Shown here: piece by piece, positions 22,612 to 32,600 of the stretch
Position numbering within the stretch: the stretch's first letter is position 1
Layout of the letters: every line of letters starts with the position of its first letter
NCBI GenBank assembly: GCA_019044685.2
Contig: JAGTXX020000010.1
Span: forward strand, 372,001 to 436,000
Origin: Nannochloris sp. 'desiccata'
Lineage: Eukaryota > Chlorophyta > Trebouxiophyceae > Chlorellales > Chlorellaceae
Length of the DNA: 64,000 bases
Direction: 5' to 3'
Notes under the pieces: model-generated
Told to the model about the DNA's origin: nothing
Databases searched by the model: none
Seen by the model: the letters and a program-made list of their open reading frames with translations, nothing else
Program-made: the position numbers and the translations under genes

Positions 22612-22940
22612 CTGTGAAGTACATCATGATTTATTCAAAGAACGCTGAAGAACACGAGGAGCACATAAGAACAGTGCTTACAAGGCTGCGTGCACATAAA
22701 CTGTACTTGAATGGACCCAAGTGCAAGCTTTTCAGGTCACAAGTTGATTGGCTAGGACACGTAGTATCTGCTCAAGGAATTTCCGTGGATCAGTCCAAGA
22801 CTGCTGCGATACGAGATTGGCCCGTACCTGCAACGGTACCTCAGTTGCAATCATTCTTGGGGTATTGTGGCTATTATCGCAGATTTATCGACAGATATTC
22901 GCACATATCTGCTCCGATGACTGATTTATTAAAGAAGAAC
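22612..22940 (+). pseudogene. Second Ty3/gypsy reverse transcriptase fragment
   Basis: It begins right after the YxDD box (YIMIYSKNAEEHEEHIRTVL) and continues through WLGHVVSAQGISVDQSK into FLGYCGYYRRFID, stopping at LLKKN. The last 165 bases repeat 19888-20060 almost exactly. It ends where the inverted piece begins. Confidence 0.85.
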
Positions 22941-23651
22941 ATGCCCAAACATGTGCGATGATGCGGCGCTGACGCCGAACAAGAGTTAAAGCACGTAATA
23001 CATCATGCAGGTTTCCATGACCGTTGATAAAATTCTCCAATAGTTGCGTGGCTTGGTAGAGCTTTGCCACTATGTGTGCAGGAGAATCTGCCCAGTAAGG
23101 TCCATGGAACACTATGTCCTCTTGTTCTGTAGCTAATCGAGGAGGGACATAGCGATTTGCAAAATAGGGGAATCTATGGATTTCTTGGATGGTAGTGAAG
23201 GTATGGGGTGGAAGGAAAGGTTCGCCACTTGTATAGGAAGGGAGTAACCTCTCTTGTCTTGGATAGAGTCGGGTAGACTGATGGTTGTTCACTACACCGT
23301 GAAGCTCTGTAGGTGAGGCAGAGTTTGTCGCCGGGGTGTGGGGAGATCCATTTTGGTTAGCCCTATTTTGAGTCCTGCGCGTTTTTGGCATTTTGTACGG
23401 TTACGGTTGCTGCCTAAATTATATTTATAAAAGGTAATTGGTTGTGGCTTTGTTGAGGGTTTAATAGTTGGAACCGCAGCCTTGCATGCATTGTACTGAT
23501 TCATTCCACTTCTGGTCTGCTTCCTTGAGTTTTTCTTGGACGATGGGGCCTGCATCAGCGAGTTGTTTCTTGGATTCCCAAGTTGCTTCATGTAAAGGGT
23601 AGCCTTCCCATTTAATTAAGTATTCTACAATATTAGAGCGGCCAATTTTGC
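22941..23651 (-). repeat. Inverted copy of the chromodomain end and gag-like frame
   Basis: Read on the minus strand it matches about 21885-22590, covering IVEYLIKWEGYP-type chromodomain sequence, the 70-base spacer and most of the gag-like frame. With piece A it can form a long hairpin of roughly 700-base arms around a 360-base loop. Confidence 0.88.
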
Positions 23652-23745
23652 AGAAATATCAAAATGGAATATCAGTGGCACTAAAAAAGGGAGAAGTGAA
23701 AGTAAAATAAAAGTAAGAGCAAAATTACTATCAGAGCTTCTGACG

Positions 23746-24140
23746 TGCTTTCAGACTGGCATCCTTTTCACGTTTTCAGCATTCCATATCATTACTCTAT
23801 ATTTTGGTTAGTTATTTAGGCCCAAACATGACGCTTTGGGGAAGCTTATTAGATATAAGAAGCCAGCGATCATGGAGAAGAAAAGGCAGCAAAAGATCCG
23901 CCCTAGGCCCGCATCGGCGAAAATGGGTCTCAATCAAACTCCGTATGGTAAAAGACGAGGTGCGTGGAAACTGAAGTAGTGTTCAGTCACAGATTTCATT
24001 TTAAACTCATCCAGTGATTGCAAATTGTGTTTGCAGAACTGATGAGCCGACTCCAGCACTTCCCGAAGCTCAGTGGATGCCCCACAAGTAATGCCTAAAC
24101 GCGGGCCAGGCCGTCCTAGGAAGGTGCTGCAAGATGTCAC
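23746..24140 (-). pseudogene. Coding-like remnant of unknown origin
   Basis: A minus-strand frame at 23934-24140 includes STELREVLESAHQFCKHNL and looks protein-like but has no clear start or domain. It may be the 3' continuation of the fragment at 24177-24506. Confidence 0.25.
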
Positions 24141-24176
24141 TAATCAGCCTGCTGCTGGTGCAATACCCTCGACTGC

Positions 24177-24506
24177 TCACGTCCAGGTGCAACCAGGAGC
24201 CCATCCTTTAGGTTCTAGGCTTGCCACCGCTCTCGTAGTACCTCCATAACCTTTCACAGAATTGGGTAGAGCGACGGTGAGCTTTTTCAGAAAATCTGGA
24301 TATTTTCCAGCTAAATTGCGCGTTTCAGGCCAACCAAAGTCCTTTCCTAGCTCAGACATATCAACTAGATGCCGCTCATTAGCAGGAAAAATGCCGCTAA
24401 AGTAATATGTTAATGCTACCTCCTTGCCGTCATAATTGACGACCAAGGGGCGGGTGTAATCAGGAACATGTCCTCCATTGTCCTCATCCACTTGGAGGCC
24501 AAACAT
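24177..24506 (-). CDS. Hypothetical 109-residue fragment
   Basis: An ATG-started frame beginning MFGLQVDEDNGGHVP, with YTRPLVVNYDGKEVALTYYF and a segment KKLTVALPNSVKG. A related KLTVSFREVRG segment occurs in a short minus-strand frame near 26000-26045, so this may be a broken gene separated from its other half by the inverted repeat. No domain recognised. Confidence 0.3.
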   Translation of the reverse strand: MFGLQVDEDNGGHVPDYTRPLVVNYDGKEVALTYYFSGIFPANERHLVDMSELGKDFGWPETRNLAGKYPDFLKKLTVALPNSVKGYGGTTRAVASLEPKGWAPGCTWT

Positions 24507-24658
24507 ACGGTACAGTACGCCACCTGTTATTTTTTTTTCTCTACGGCTGCTTCCTCAAAACCATCACCGACATCTAGTCTTCTTTTGTTGATTTAATTAT
24601 ATAGAGGCAGATAGCGATTGCAAATCAAAGCCAGCAAGAGTTTGGGCCGTTTTGGATT

Positions 24659-25162
24659 TTGAATCAGCGTTTTAACTCACCTAAATCTACTATTGATTGC
24701 GCAACAGTTGGCGCGTCCAAAGGCATTGCAATCATGAATGATAATTTTAATATACTAATCAAAGTAGACAACGGAGCCGGAGAAGGCCGCGAAAATTTTG
24801 AATCTCTGCCAGTGGGATTTTCAGACCCTGATGGCGCGCTGGAGGACAAGACTTTGCAGGAAGTGCAGAGTGCCCTGCCTGAAAAGGTGGATGTAGAAAT
24901 CTCTTTTCCCCACATGCCATACGAGTCTCCCACCAAGAAGAAGGTGCACAAAAGCATGCTGATGGAGAAATCTATGCAGCCGCAGGAGCTGGAAATGAAA
25001 GCCGCCGCCCAGCGTGCAGCGAAGAGACAGATAGTCACGTTAGAGGAAGTGCTGGTCTATACCACCCAACAGAGGGAGGAGATGAAGAGAAAGAACGATG
25101 TACCCAGTGAGGTGTTGCCAAAGTGTTGCCAGCAGAAAGAAGAAGAAACAAAGGCTCTATGA
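24659..25162 (+). pseudogene. Hypothetical protein fragment in the left arm
   Basis: The frame has no ATG at its 5' end (it opens at TTG) and contains GVGASKGIAIMND-like sequence, VGFSDPDGALEDKTLQEVQ, and a Lys/Glu-rich tail. First ATG is about 24734. The reverse-complement arm carries the same protein with Asp to Gly and a changed end. No family recognised; it looks like part of a gene that was duplicated with the arms. Confidence 0.4.
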
Positions 25163-25383
25163 GAAAACTGTGAAGATATTTTGTCTGCAACTACCCCTGG
25201 GGCCCTCAGGTCCTTTCCCGCTGACCCCTGCTGGGCTACTAGTTGTATACTCTGCTATACAAAGCTCACTGGCCCTGGGCTGTACTACAGCTCTGTATCT
25301 AAGCCTCTACGACTCTCTTTTCTGGCACACTGGCTCAGCACTATCTTTGCTCATCTCACTGGGTATATCGTTCTTTCTCTTCA

Positions 25384-25806
25384 TCATTCCCTCTGTTGTG
25401 TGGTGTAGACCAGCAATTTTTCGAACGTGACTATCTGTCTCTTCGCTGCACGCTGGGCGGCGGCTTTCATTTCCAGCTCCTGCGGCTGCATAGATTTCTT
25501 CATCAGCATGCTTTTGTGCACCTTCTTCTTGGTGGGAGACTCGTATGGCATGTGGGGAAAAGAGATTTCTACATCCACCTTTTCAGGCAGGGCACTCTGC
25601 ACTTCCTGCAAAGTCTTGTCCTCCAGTGCGCCATCAGGGTCTGAAAATCCCACTGGCAGAGATTCAAAATTTTCGCGGCCTTCTCCGGCTCCGTTGTCTA
25701 CTTTAATTAGTATATTAAAATTATCATTCATGATTGCAATGCCTTTGGACGCGCCAACTGTTGCGCAACCAATAGTAGATTTAGGTGAGTTAAAACGCTG
25801 ATTCAA
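25384..25806 (-). pseudogene. Hypothetical protein fragment in the right arm (second copy)
   Basis: This is the inverted duplicate of the left-arm frame. The first 130 codons agree except for a few substitutions, then the reading ends earlier, at the altered QQRE region. It has no independent start signal that I can defend. Confidence 0.4.
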
Positions 25807-25887
25807 AATCCAAAACGGCCCAAACTCTTGCTGGCTTTGATTTGCAATCGCTATCTGCCTCTATATAATTAAATCAACAAAAGAAGA

Positions 25888-26399
25888 GTGTTAGAACAGT
25901 ATTCGGCTATGCTTTTGGGCAAAATGTCATTTTCTCTGATCCAGGGCAGCAGATTTCAATCTCAGCGGCGGTGCACATGCTTGGGTCAACGCTGCCTAAT
26001 TTATACTCGCCCCTTACCTCACGGAAGGAGACAGTAAGCTTCTCAGCTTAAATTTTCGCTACTTCATATGCTTTCGCACTCTGCTGCTTCTGTGTTTCAG
26101 TAACCTTGGTGCGCCAAGGGACAGTGGCGACGAGATCAACACCTGCTGCCGCCCCGGCTGTCGTCCCTTGTGCCGCTGCACTGGTTTCTTGCTCATCGTC
26201 TGACACTACGACAGTAACCGCCTCAAACCGTGCTTCTAAAGAACTCTGGGTTCTGTCTGGAGATAAAGAATCACTCTTCTCACACTGACTATCGCTGCTG
26301 CTCAACGGAGAAGGATCAGCTAGAAAAAAAAAGTGCTACGCAAACATCATAATTTATTTATTTGAACAGAATAAAGGAAACCCCTCGACTACCTGGGTT
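25888..26399 (-). pseudogene. Short coding-like frames, possibly exons of a decayed gene
   Basis: Minus-strand frame 26048-26305 begins MSSSDSQCEKSDS and is Ser/Glu/Ala-rich. A second short frame near 25905-26045 contains KLTVSFREVRGEYKLG and ends at TAG. They could be exons of one gene continuing toward 24177, now interrupted by the inverted repeat. No domain recognised. Confidence 0.25.
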
Positions 26400-27581
26400 T
26401 TAGAAAGAGGCCCTGCAGCTAGAGACCCTGTTGGCCAGGCGAGGGCGGACCAGCATGGCTGATCCTCGCATTGAGGCCAGGAGACGCCCAACTCTACGAG
26501 GCACGGCAGCCGGAGCGGTGGGGCCATTGCCGGGGCTATCGGTGGGAGCAGGAGCATCGCAAGAAAGCCCAGAAGCCTGGAAGACGCTGCAAGGGTCGTC
26601 GCCGTACTGCGCCTGCTCATACCATTTCAAATAATCCCCCCCCGTCAAGATCGAGTCCATGTCTCTTTTATTACTTGCGTTGTTTGTTTCACATGGGCCC
26701 GCCAAGACACCGATGATGCGCTTCCTACTAAATTCGGACACGGACCCCTTGCCCTTGTCTTTCCAAGAACTAAAGGGATAGTAAAAATGAGCATAAGACG
26801 AAACAAAGAAAATCGCAAATAAAAAGTTTGATGATAAGAACCAACAGAAGGAATAGAGGATTTTTGTTTTCAGAGACGGCAACTTACTCGATGAAAGCAA
26901 CCAAGTCCGCAAGTTGAGCAGCGCCATCTTCATCCATCACATTTTTGTGCTCTATTACCACAGCACAATCATCCGCGATGGCTGCTGCGTCAATTTCCTT
27001 CTTTAGGCTGCCAGGGCCAGTCACCTTTTTCAGGCAGAAGGGTCGAACGTTGGCACGTCCACTATCCTCCAGAAATTTCACGGCTTTTTCCACCAGCTTC
27101 TGTTCAAAGCCGTTCGTCTGATTCTTCTGCCAAACCTCGATCCTTTCAAACTGCAAAATCAAAAGAAACAAATCAACGCAGGGGTGAAATTTTGCTGCAA
27201 AGATCAGCGGGAATCAAAAAACGACTACCAAAGATAACAATATGCGGCATGTAAAGCAAAGGGGCTTACTCTTTTTTCGTAGCTCTTTCCTCTACGCGGA
27301 ATAACAATGTAAGTCGCCTTATCCTTAAGCTCGACTTCCTCTGCTGTTGCCTCCTCGATCCCTTCAGGACTAAATTCCTCAAGAGGCACCACGCCAACGC
27401 CCTCTTCACTCTTCACTTTGTTAATAAAGCTCTCGCGTGATACCTTTTTTAACTTCTTTGTCTCCAAAGGGTCCTCAGGATTAAAATCTTGAGGAAACCG
27501 CTTATCTGGATCAGCTAAGAGCAACTTAATGCCCTCGTAGAGCGGCGGCGTGGAATTGGTAAATTCCCCATAGTTGCCCAT
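26400..27581 (-). CDS. PD-(D/E)XK nuclease-like protein, three exons
   Basis: The exons join as complement(26400..26769, 26888..27150, 27270..27581), giving 314 residues from ATG 27581, with introns of 118-119 nt. The middle contains KKEIDAAAIADDCAVVIEHK: an Asp, then Glu-x-Lys at the end of a hydrophobic strand. That is the core of the PD-(D/E)XK nuclease fold. It is followed by AAQLADLVAFI and KRIIGVLAGP, consistent with the next helix and strand. The fold occurs in restriction-type enzymes and in Crinkler-like proteins of eukaryotes, but I see no N-terminal Crinkler domain here. The C-terminal 60 residues are Pro/Ala-rich and may be misread past an unseen splice. Nuclease function is inferred from the motif alone. 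Confidence 0.45.
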
Positions 27582-28487
27582 AATAAATAATATTGACCAA
27601 GCAGAATAGCAGAATGAGAGCGAAATAAGCTTTTTTGCTTGGCTTGTTTTTTTGACTCAGCGCCGGCGGCTGAGGAAACTTTCCCGATGAAAGCGACTCG
27701 GAGGCTAGGGAACTGGCATTTAAACGCCATTTTGAGCAATTCTACAAAAGTAAGATAAGACCAAGTTTTCTGTGAGAGGCTGCAGCAGCCTGCTCTCCAC
27801 CAATGCTGCGCTGATCACAGTGTTGATGATCGCTCAGGCGATTCCTGATCGCCTGCTGCGTCTACACCCCTGATGACAGCAGTAACAATCTGAAAAGCAT
27901 CGGCATTAGACCATTGAATATCCAGCTGCGCTACTTTTCCTTTTGGCTCAGTCGCTGCTGCCTTGAGGAAAACCTCGCCAGATCCAGGCCGCCGCTGCCA
28001 CCGCCCTCCAGCCACCAGTGGCAGCAAAGCTGTCTAACAGCGCCGCCTTGGTGGAGAAGCCTCCGTCAATCAGCACCACGCCTTCATTTACTGCTGCACC
28101 GCCCGTATGCAGCGAGTTGCCTTGCTGAGATGTAGTTGCATCTCAGTTGCAACTACAATGGCTTTCTATCTCCGTTTACGAGATGTGCACTTTCACCGCC
28201 AAGATTCAGGGCAGATGCCCTATATCTATCGGCCCTTTAGCTTCATATGATATCGTCTTTATGTAACAAAATCACTTGAAATAATTAGCTGTACTGTGTC
28301 TATATGCTAGTTTCTGCAAGGCAAGTATCCTTGCCCCTTTCTTGGCCAGTACTGCACCAGCTTCCAACCTTGAGGGAGCTGCCACACGCCCCATGCATGG
28401 AGTGTATTGTACAGTCTAGGTTCCATTTCACAGCTTAAATCAAATCATCTTTTATTCTGACTTGCAACAGCTTTCTCTCTGAGCAAC
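27582..28487. pseudogene. Gene remnant with a frame break, then non-coding flank
   Basis: On the minus strand, 28140-27815 reads as coding-like sequence in two frames. One contains NEGVVLIDGGFSTKAALLD and FAATGGW. The other continues EVFLKAAATEPKGKVAQLD to a stop at 27815. The switch falls near 28005-28015 in a G-rich stretch, so this is probably a broken gene. From 28141 to 28487 I see no coding sequence. Confidence 0.3.
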
Positions 28488-29379
28488 ATGGAGCCCGCAG
28501 CAGCAACCGCTGATTTTGAATCCCAGCCCGGGGTCTTGCCCACATCAACAGAATCCCAGCCAGACCCCTTTGTTTCGGTTGAAGAACCTTTTCAATTCCA
28601 GCCTGCTTCTAATGGACCCATGGGTAGGTTTAGATTATCCTTTATCGATGTTTTATACCACTCTCTAGCTGACCTTGTTGGTGTTGCTACAGGGACGGCA
28701 AGACCTCGCAGGGGGGATCAAACCCCTGCTTCCTTCGTTTTGTAGATAGGTTATGTGCTGAGTGGTTTGCCAAGCTCCGTTTTTCAACAAAAACCAATTT
28801 TTTGAATGCAATCCACAGATTCACCGGGGCTTACCAGCCTGCACCAACCACAGCAGTGGTGTTGCCGTACGATGGTATTGCCACCGCCATTGACTTGGTA
28901 ATTCAATCTGCAGTCGATTCTGGGAAGATACAGCATCCTTATGGTACCTTGGGTGTCTTCCAGTCCGCCATAACCCGGCTGATTGCCATCCAGCTTGGTC
29001 TCCAGGCAGAGCAATGCCCTGTTGCAGATCCACATGCCAAAATCAACATCAAAAATGAAACTCTCCCTGATGTGAAGCTAGATGCAATGGAGGAAATGCT
29101 TGGAAGCTGTTGGCAGAGAAATAGAGACGCTTTGCGCATCCAAAAAAGCGCGTAGCTGCGGTGCAGAAGAATGCCCAGGCAAAACTCATCACCGTCGCTG
29201 AAATTAAACAAGTCCAAGCCGTCGCCTTGATGAGCCCCTTGAGAGACCTGGATGCCATATTGCTTTCTGTAGCTGGTCTGAGCTTCCTGATGTCGAGGGT
29301 TAACCGCAGCGAAATCTTGACTCACCTCGAGTTTTTTGGAATGAAGCTCACTGTCCACCAAAAAGCACGACGGCACTAG
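28488..29379 (+). pseudogene. Frameshifted hypothetical gene
   Basis: It opens MEPAAATADFESQPG at ATG 28488. A GTAGGT donor at 28624 and a CTACAG acceptor ending 28692 suggest a 69-nt intron, but the joined phases miss by one base. The following frame (from 28694) contains RLCAEWFAKLRFSTKTNFLN and ends at TAG 29153-29155. Just before that, a run of six A (about 29143) lies at the switch to a third frame, which continues AVQKNAQAKLITVAEIKQ to TAG 29377-29379. One extra A would rejoin those two frames. So there are two breaks, either true decay or sequence errors. No domain recognised. Confidence 0.5.
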
Positions 29380-29383
29380 AGAT

Positions 29384-29629
29384 GCTTGCTGGAATTTTAA
29401 TTTTATCAATTCTAAAGCGTAAAGTTGCTGTGTGGTTACAAAAGGTCTTCGTTTACTTTTCTTCAAATGTAGTATCTGTATGAATATACTTAAAAAACAC
29501 ATTTCTGAATGCATCTTATACCTATCATAGTATAATGAAATATCAAAATGAAATATCAGTGGCACTAAAAGAGGGAGAAGTGAAAATAAAATAAAAGTAA
29601 GAGTAAAATTACTATCAGAGCTTCTGACG
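29384..29629. repeat. Copy 2 of the 246-bp spacer repeat (uninterrupted)
   Basis: This matches the split copy at 19733-19886 plus 23653-23745. It serves as an empty-site reference for the retroelement insertion. It begins four bases after a plus-strand stop and ends just before the minus-strand membrane-protein stop. Confidence 0.88.
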
Positions 29630-29641
29630 AGCTCGTAGCTT

Positions 29642-32600
29642 TCAAACTGTCACAGTGCGTTTTCGACGTTGTTTGCCTTCGCCAACTTGGTGATCCTCCT
29701 CTCCATACGGCTGTGGATATTTCTTCAGCCGCACTACAGGAAGTTCAGAACGCAAGCTTCTTCTCATCCCTTTATTTGATTTCTTTCCAGAAGAGGAAGA
29801 AGAAGAAGAAGATTTTGAGGAGGTGGACGATTTCTTTAGAGTATCAATAGATGAAGTCGCTTGCTTTTTGGTAGAAGAAGAGAAGGGGGGTTTCTCGCTA
29901 CTAGATTTGCTGCCAGAGGAAGCAGAAGTGGAAGACGACTTGCTAGAAGAGGCTGGTGGAGATTTAGTGCTAGATTTGACTAGGTCAACCTTTTCCATTT
30001 CCTCTTCTTCCTCATCGTCAACTATCCCAGCTGCAGGAAGACTCTTCTCCCTCGCAGAGCCTCCATCTTCAATGTTACTATCTTCCTCTTCTTCACCATC
30101 AACTAGCTTTTGAGAGTGAATCATCGCTTCTGCAGTGTTTTTTGGGCCAATAGGCAGCACGGAGGCAATTTGACCACCAGCTGCTGCACCCTCCAAAGAA
30201 GAGCTTGCAGTTTTGCTACTAGGCTTACTGGAACCACTGGTTGCCGTAGTTCCGCTTCCACTAGAGCTTGTGCTCGCAGTATTTGTAGAGGAGAAATCTC
30301 CCTCTGTCTCTATTGCGTCAGCGACCGAAGGCTTTTCTCCAGGTTTATTTGAGCCAACTTTTATTGGTTCTATTCTATTTTCTGGAGGTTCTTCTCCGCC
30401 ATGGCCTGGAAGCACACCGCCTGCTGAACCAGCTCTGCGATTCCTAGCCTCTCCAGCTACAGTAGAAGTGGTGGTAGAAGTGGAGGTGGCATTTGCTTTC
30501 TTGAGAGCTCCACTAATGACAGTACTTTTGGTGCTAGATGCCATCACAGTGGTGTTGCTAGCGCTTCCTTGTTGCTTGGTAACAGTCGAGGTGATAGAAG
30601 CGGAAGTGGACGCAGCAGCAGTTCCGGCCTTGTTGGCAGCGGTAGTAGTAGAGATAATGTTACCTCTCTTCTGCTGTACTCGCTGTTGCTGTGCACCGCT
30701 GCCACTGGCAACCCGTTTTCCAGGTGCCTGCTGTCGTTTTTGCACTCCACTTGCTGCAGTAGAAGTAGGAAAATTATTCGTACTTTTGGTTGCTCCAGGA
30801 CGAGAAGAAGCCACTGTGTCCTGTGTAGTAGCACCAGCACCAGCCTTGGCATCAGCATTGGCAGTTTTCACTGGATGAAGAGAAACATCACCAACTCCTC
30901 CTGCCTTCCTAGGAACACTTGCAGCATCGTCTCCAGCGCTATAGTCAAAATCTTGCGATTGTTCGTGCTCTTCCTTCTCAATGTGTTGTTCTTCTCCAGC
31001 ATAATCCTCGTTCCAAAGATCAGCTCCACCAACAGCACCAGCAGCCACTGCGGCTGGCTTAACATTACCAGCATGAGCACTTGGTGTGGTCCTACTCCCT
31101 TTATTCGTACCTTGACCAGGCTGTACACGAATTCCATGTCCCCCTGCAACACCAGCAGCAGCTCCAGTGGTAGTACTACTTCTTTTTCCTGGAACGGCTC
31201 CTGCTCCCACTGATCCTGCTGTAGTAGTTGAAGGATCTCTGGAAGCGAGCTCATTAAATCCAATTTCATTTGAATATTCGTTACCAGCATCAAAAGCATC
31301 TAAAAAGTCGGTATTATCATTGCCACCGCTACGAGCAGAAGAGAACGCACCAGCACCATCCTCGTCTTCTAGCTGTTTGATTTCTTGCTGTTCAATCAAC
31401 TTTTCAGCTGTAAAGGGATCTACATCTTCTAGGTCTAGAGTATTGAAGTCTGAACCTACTTCAGAATCTTCTAGAGAGGATGAGGATTTAACAAGAGCAC
31501 TAGCACCGCCAGAAGCAGTTTTTTGAAACTGGGTGCCTGCTCTTGCTGCGCGAGTTGTTGTAGGGGCAGCGCGCTCTTCACCACCAGCCCTCTGACCTGC
31601 ACCTGTTGTTCTAAAGGCGGTGCTATCGTGAGGATGTAGCTGTCTTGTATCAGAGGATGAAGATCCACTGAGACTATCCACAGGATTGCCTTCATAATCT
31701 GCATGAGAAGAAATAAAGAAAAGAAATACATGATCATTTTCCTTGCGTTGAACGAGGTGGTCGGTATATCAATCAATCAAACAAACGAACAAGCTTTCAT
31801 TCACACATTTTATTCAATTAATTAACTTAAACTCACCATATTCACCGTCTTTCTCCTCTTCTTCTTCACCATGATTCTCTCCGTCATAATCACCACCACC
31901 ACCACCATTACTGCTGCCTTCTCTCTCTTCTCCTTCGCCTTCATTTACTAAAGCAGCGGCATTATCCCCTTCCCAATCTTGTCCACCAGTTAACGGTCTC
32001 TCATCAGGCTTTCTACCTAAAAAATGACTTTCTTCTCCATCCTCTAGTCCATCATCATTCTCACCATTATCAACTCGGCCATTGCCGAACCCGTCACCAT
32101 CACCTGCGCTCTCTCTTAAAGGCCCGTAATCTTCTTCATCTTCTAGTTCCTGTTCACCGCGCATCTCAGCGACATCATCACCATCTGAAAATGAACCATC
32201 ACCTTCGAACCCTTCTTCAGCAGCAGCACCGACGTCTTCGCCAGACCAGCCTCGAGAATCCACTAGCTCGGAATTGTCTTCTTCTTCACCTCCCCCATCT
32301 CGTGTTCTGTTTGCTTTTGGTGGGGTATCATAATCAGCGTCGTAATCCGTGTCATATTGCTGAACACCTTGTTTTTGTTGTTGTTGTTGTTGTTGGGTAT
32401 TCGATGTGCCGTTAGGTCGACTTTGGTGTTGCTGTTCTTGTTCTATTGGTGCTGCAGAAGCAGTAATTGATCCAGGGTAATCATCATCATTATCATGATC
32501 ATCCACACGTTCATCTACGCCACCAACTTGATTAGTATTTGCAGTTCTGCTAATAGTAGTAGACGTACTTGACTTCTGAGCAGTACCCCAAACGCCATTT

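Larger units (their letters stand above)
19887..23652. mobile_element. Rearranged, LTR-less Ty3/gypsy chromovirus fragments inserted in the spacer repeat
   Basis: The insert contains three joined pieces. Piece A (19888 to about 22611, plus) runs from the end of reverse transcriptase through RNase H, integrase and chromodomain to a downstream gag-like frame. Piece B (about 22612-22940, plus) is a second reverse transcriptase fragment whose last 165 bases repeat the start of A. Piece C (about 22941-23651, minus) is an inverted copy of the 3' end of A. No LTR and no target-site duplication are visible. One unmatched base lies at each junction with the host copy. This looks like capture of retroelement DNA during break repair or self-integration, not normal integration. 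Confidence 0.75.
19733..23745. repeat. Copy 1 of the 246-bp spacer repeat, split by a 3.77-kb retroelement insertion
   Basis: Bases 19733-19886 followed by 23653-23745 match 29384-29629 continuously, with scattered substitutions (roughly nine in ten bases identical by eye). Together they form a 247-base copy whose interior was opened between TATAAT and GAAATATC. The copy starts just after the RAD18 stop. The equivalent copy 2 starts just after another plus-strand stop and ends at the stop of the minus-strand membrane-protein gene. Confidence 0.85.
24578..25887. repeat. Large inverted repeat: 534-base arms, 243-base spacer
   Basis: The left arm is 24578-25111 and the right arm 25355-25887; the right arm is the reverse complement of the left with few differences. 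Both arms begin at a TCTTCTTTTG border and end near CCCAGTGAG toward the centre. Each arm encodes the same protein fragment. The spacer (25112-25354) is unique. Such a structure can form a hairpin and may arise by palindromic duplication after a break. Confidence 0.92.

Noticed and set aside
23640..23660. Target-site duplication at the retroelement borders
   Set aside because: Comparison with copy 2 shows no duplicated flank, only single unmatched bases.
19733..23745. The 246-bp spacer repeat as a solo LTR or MITE
   Set aside because: It lacks TG..CA ends or clear terminal inverted repeats, and its two positions match a shared convergent spacer better.
28708..28729. A 7-bp stem GCAGGGG/CCCCTGC with an 8-base loop resembling a tRNA T-arm
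   Set aside because: No acceptor, D-arm or anticodon arm is found around it, and it lies in a coding-like stretch.
30213..30878. 221-codon plus-strand frame opposite the membrane-protein gene
   Set aside because: It is an antisense shadow of the Ser/Thr/Ala-rich coding sequence, with Leu/Val runs from complementing those codons.
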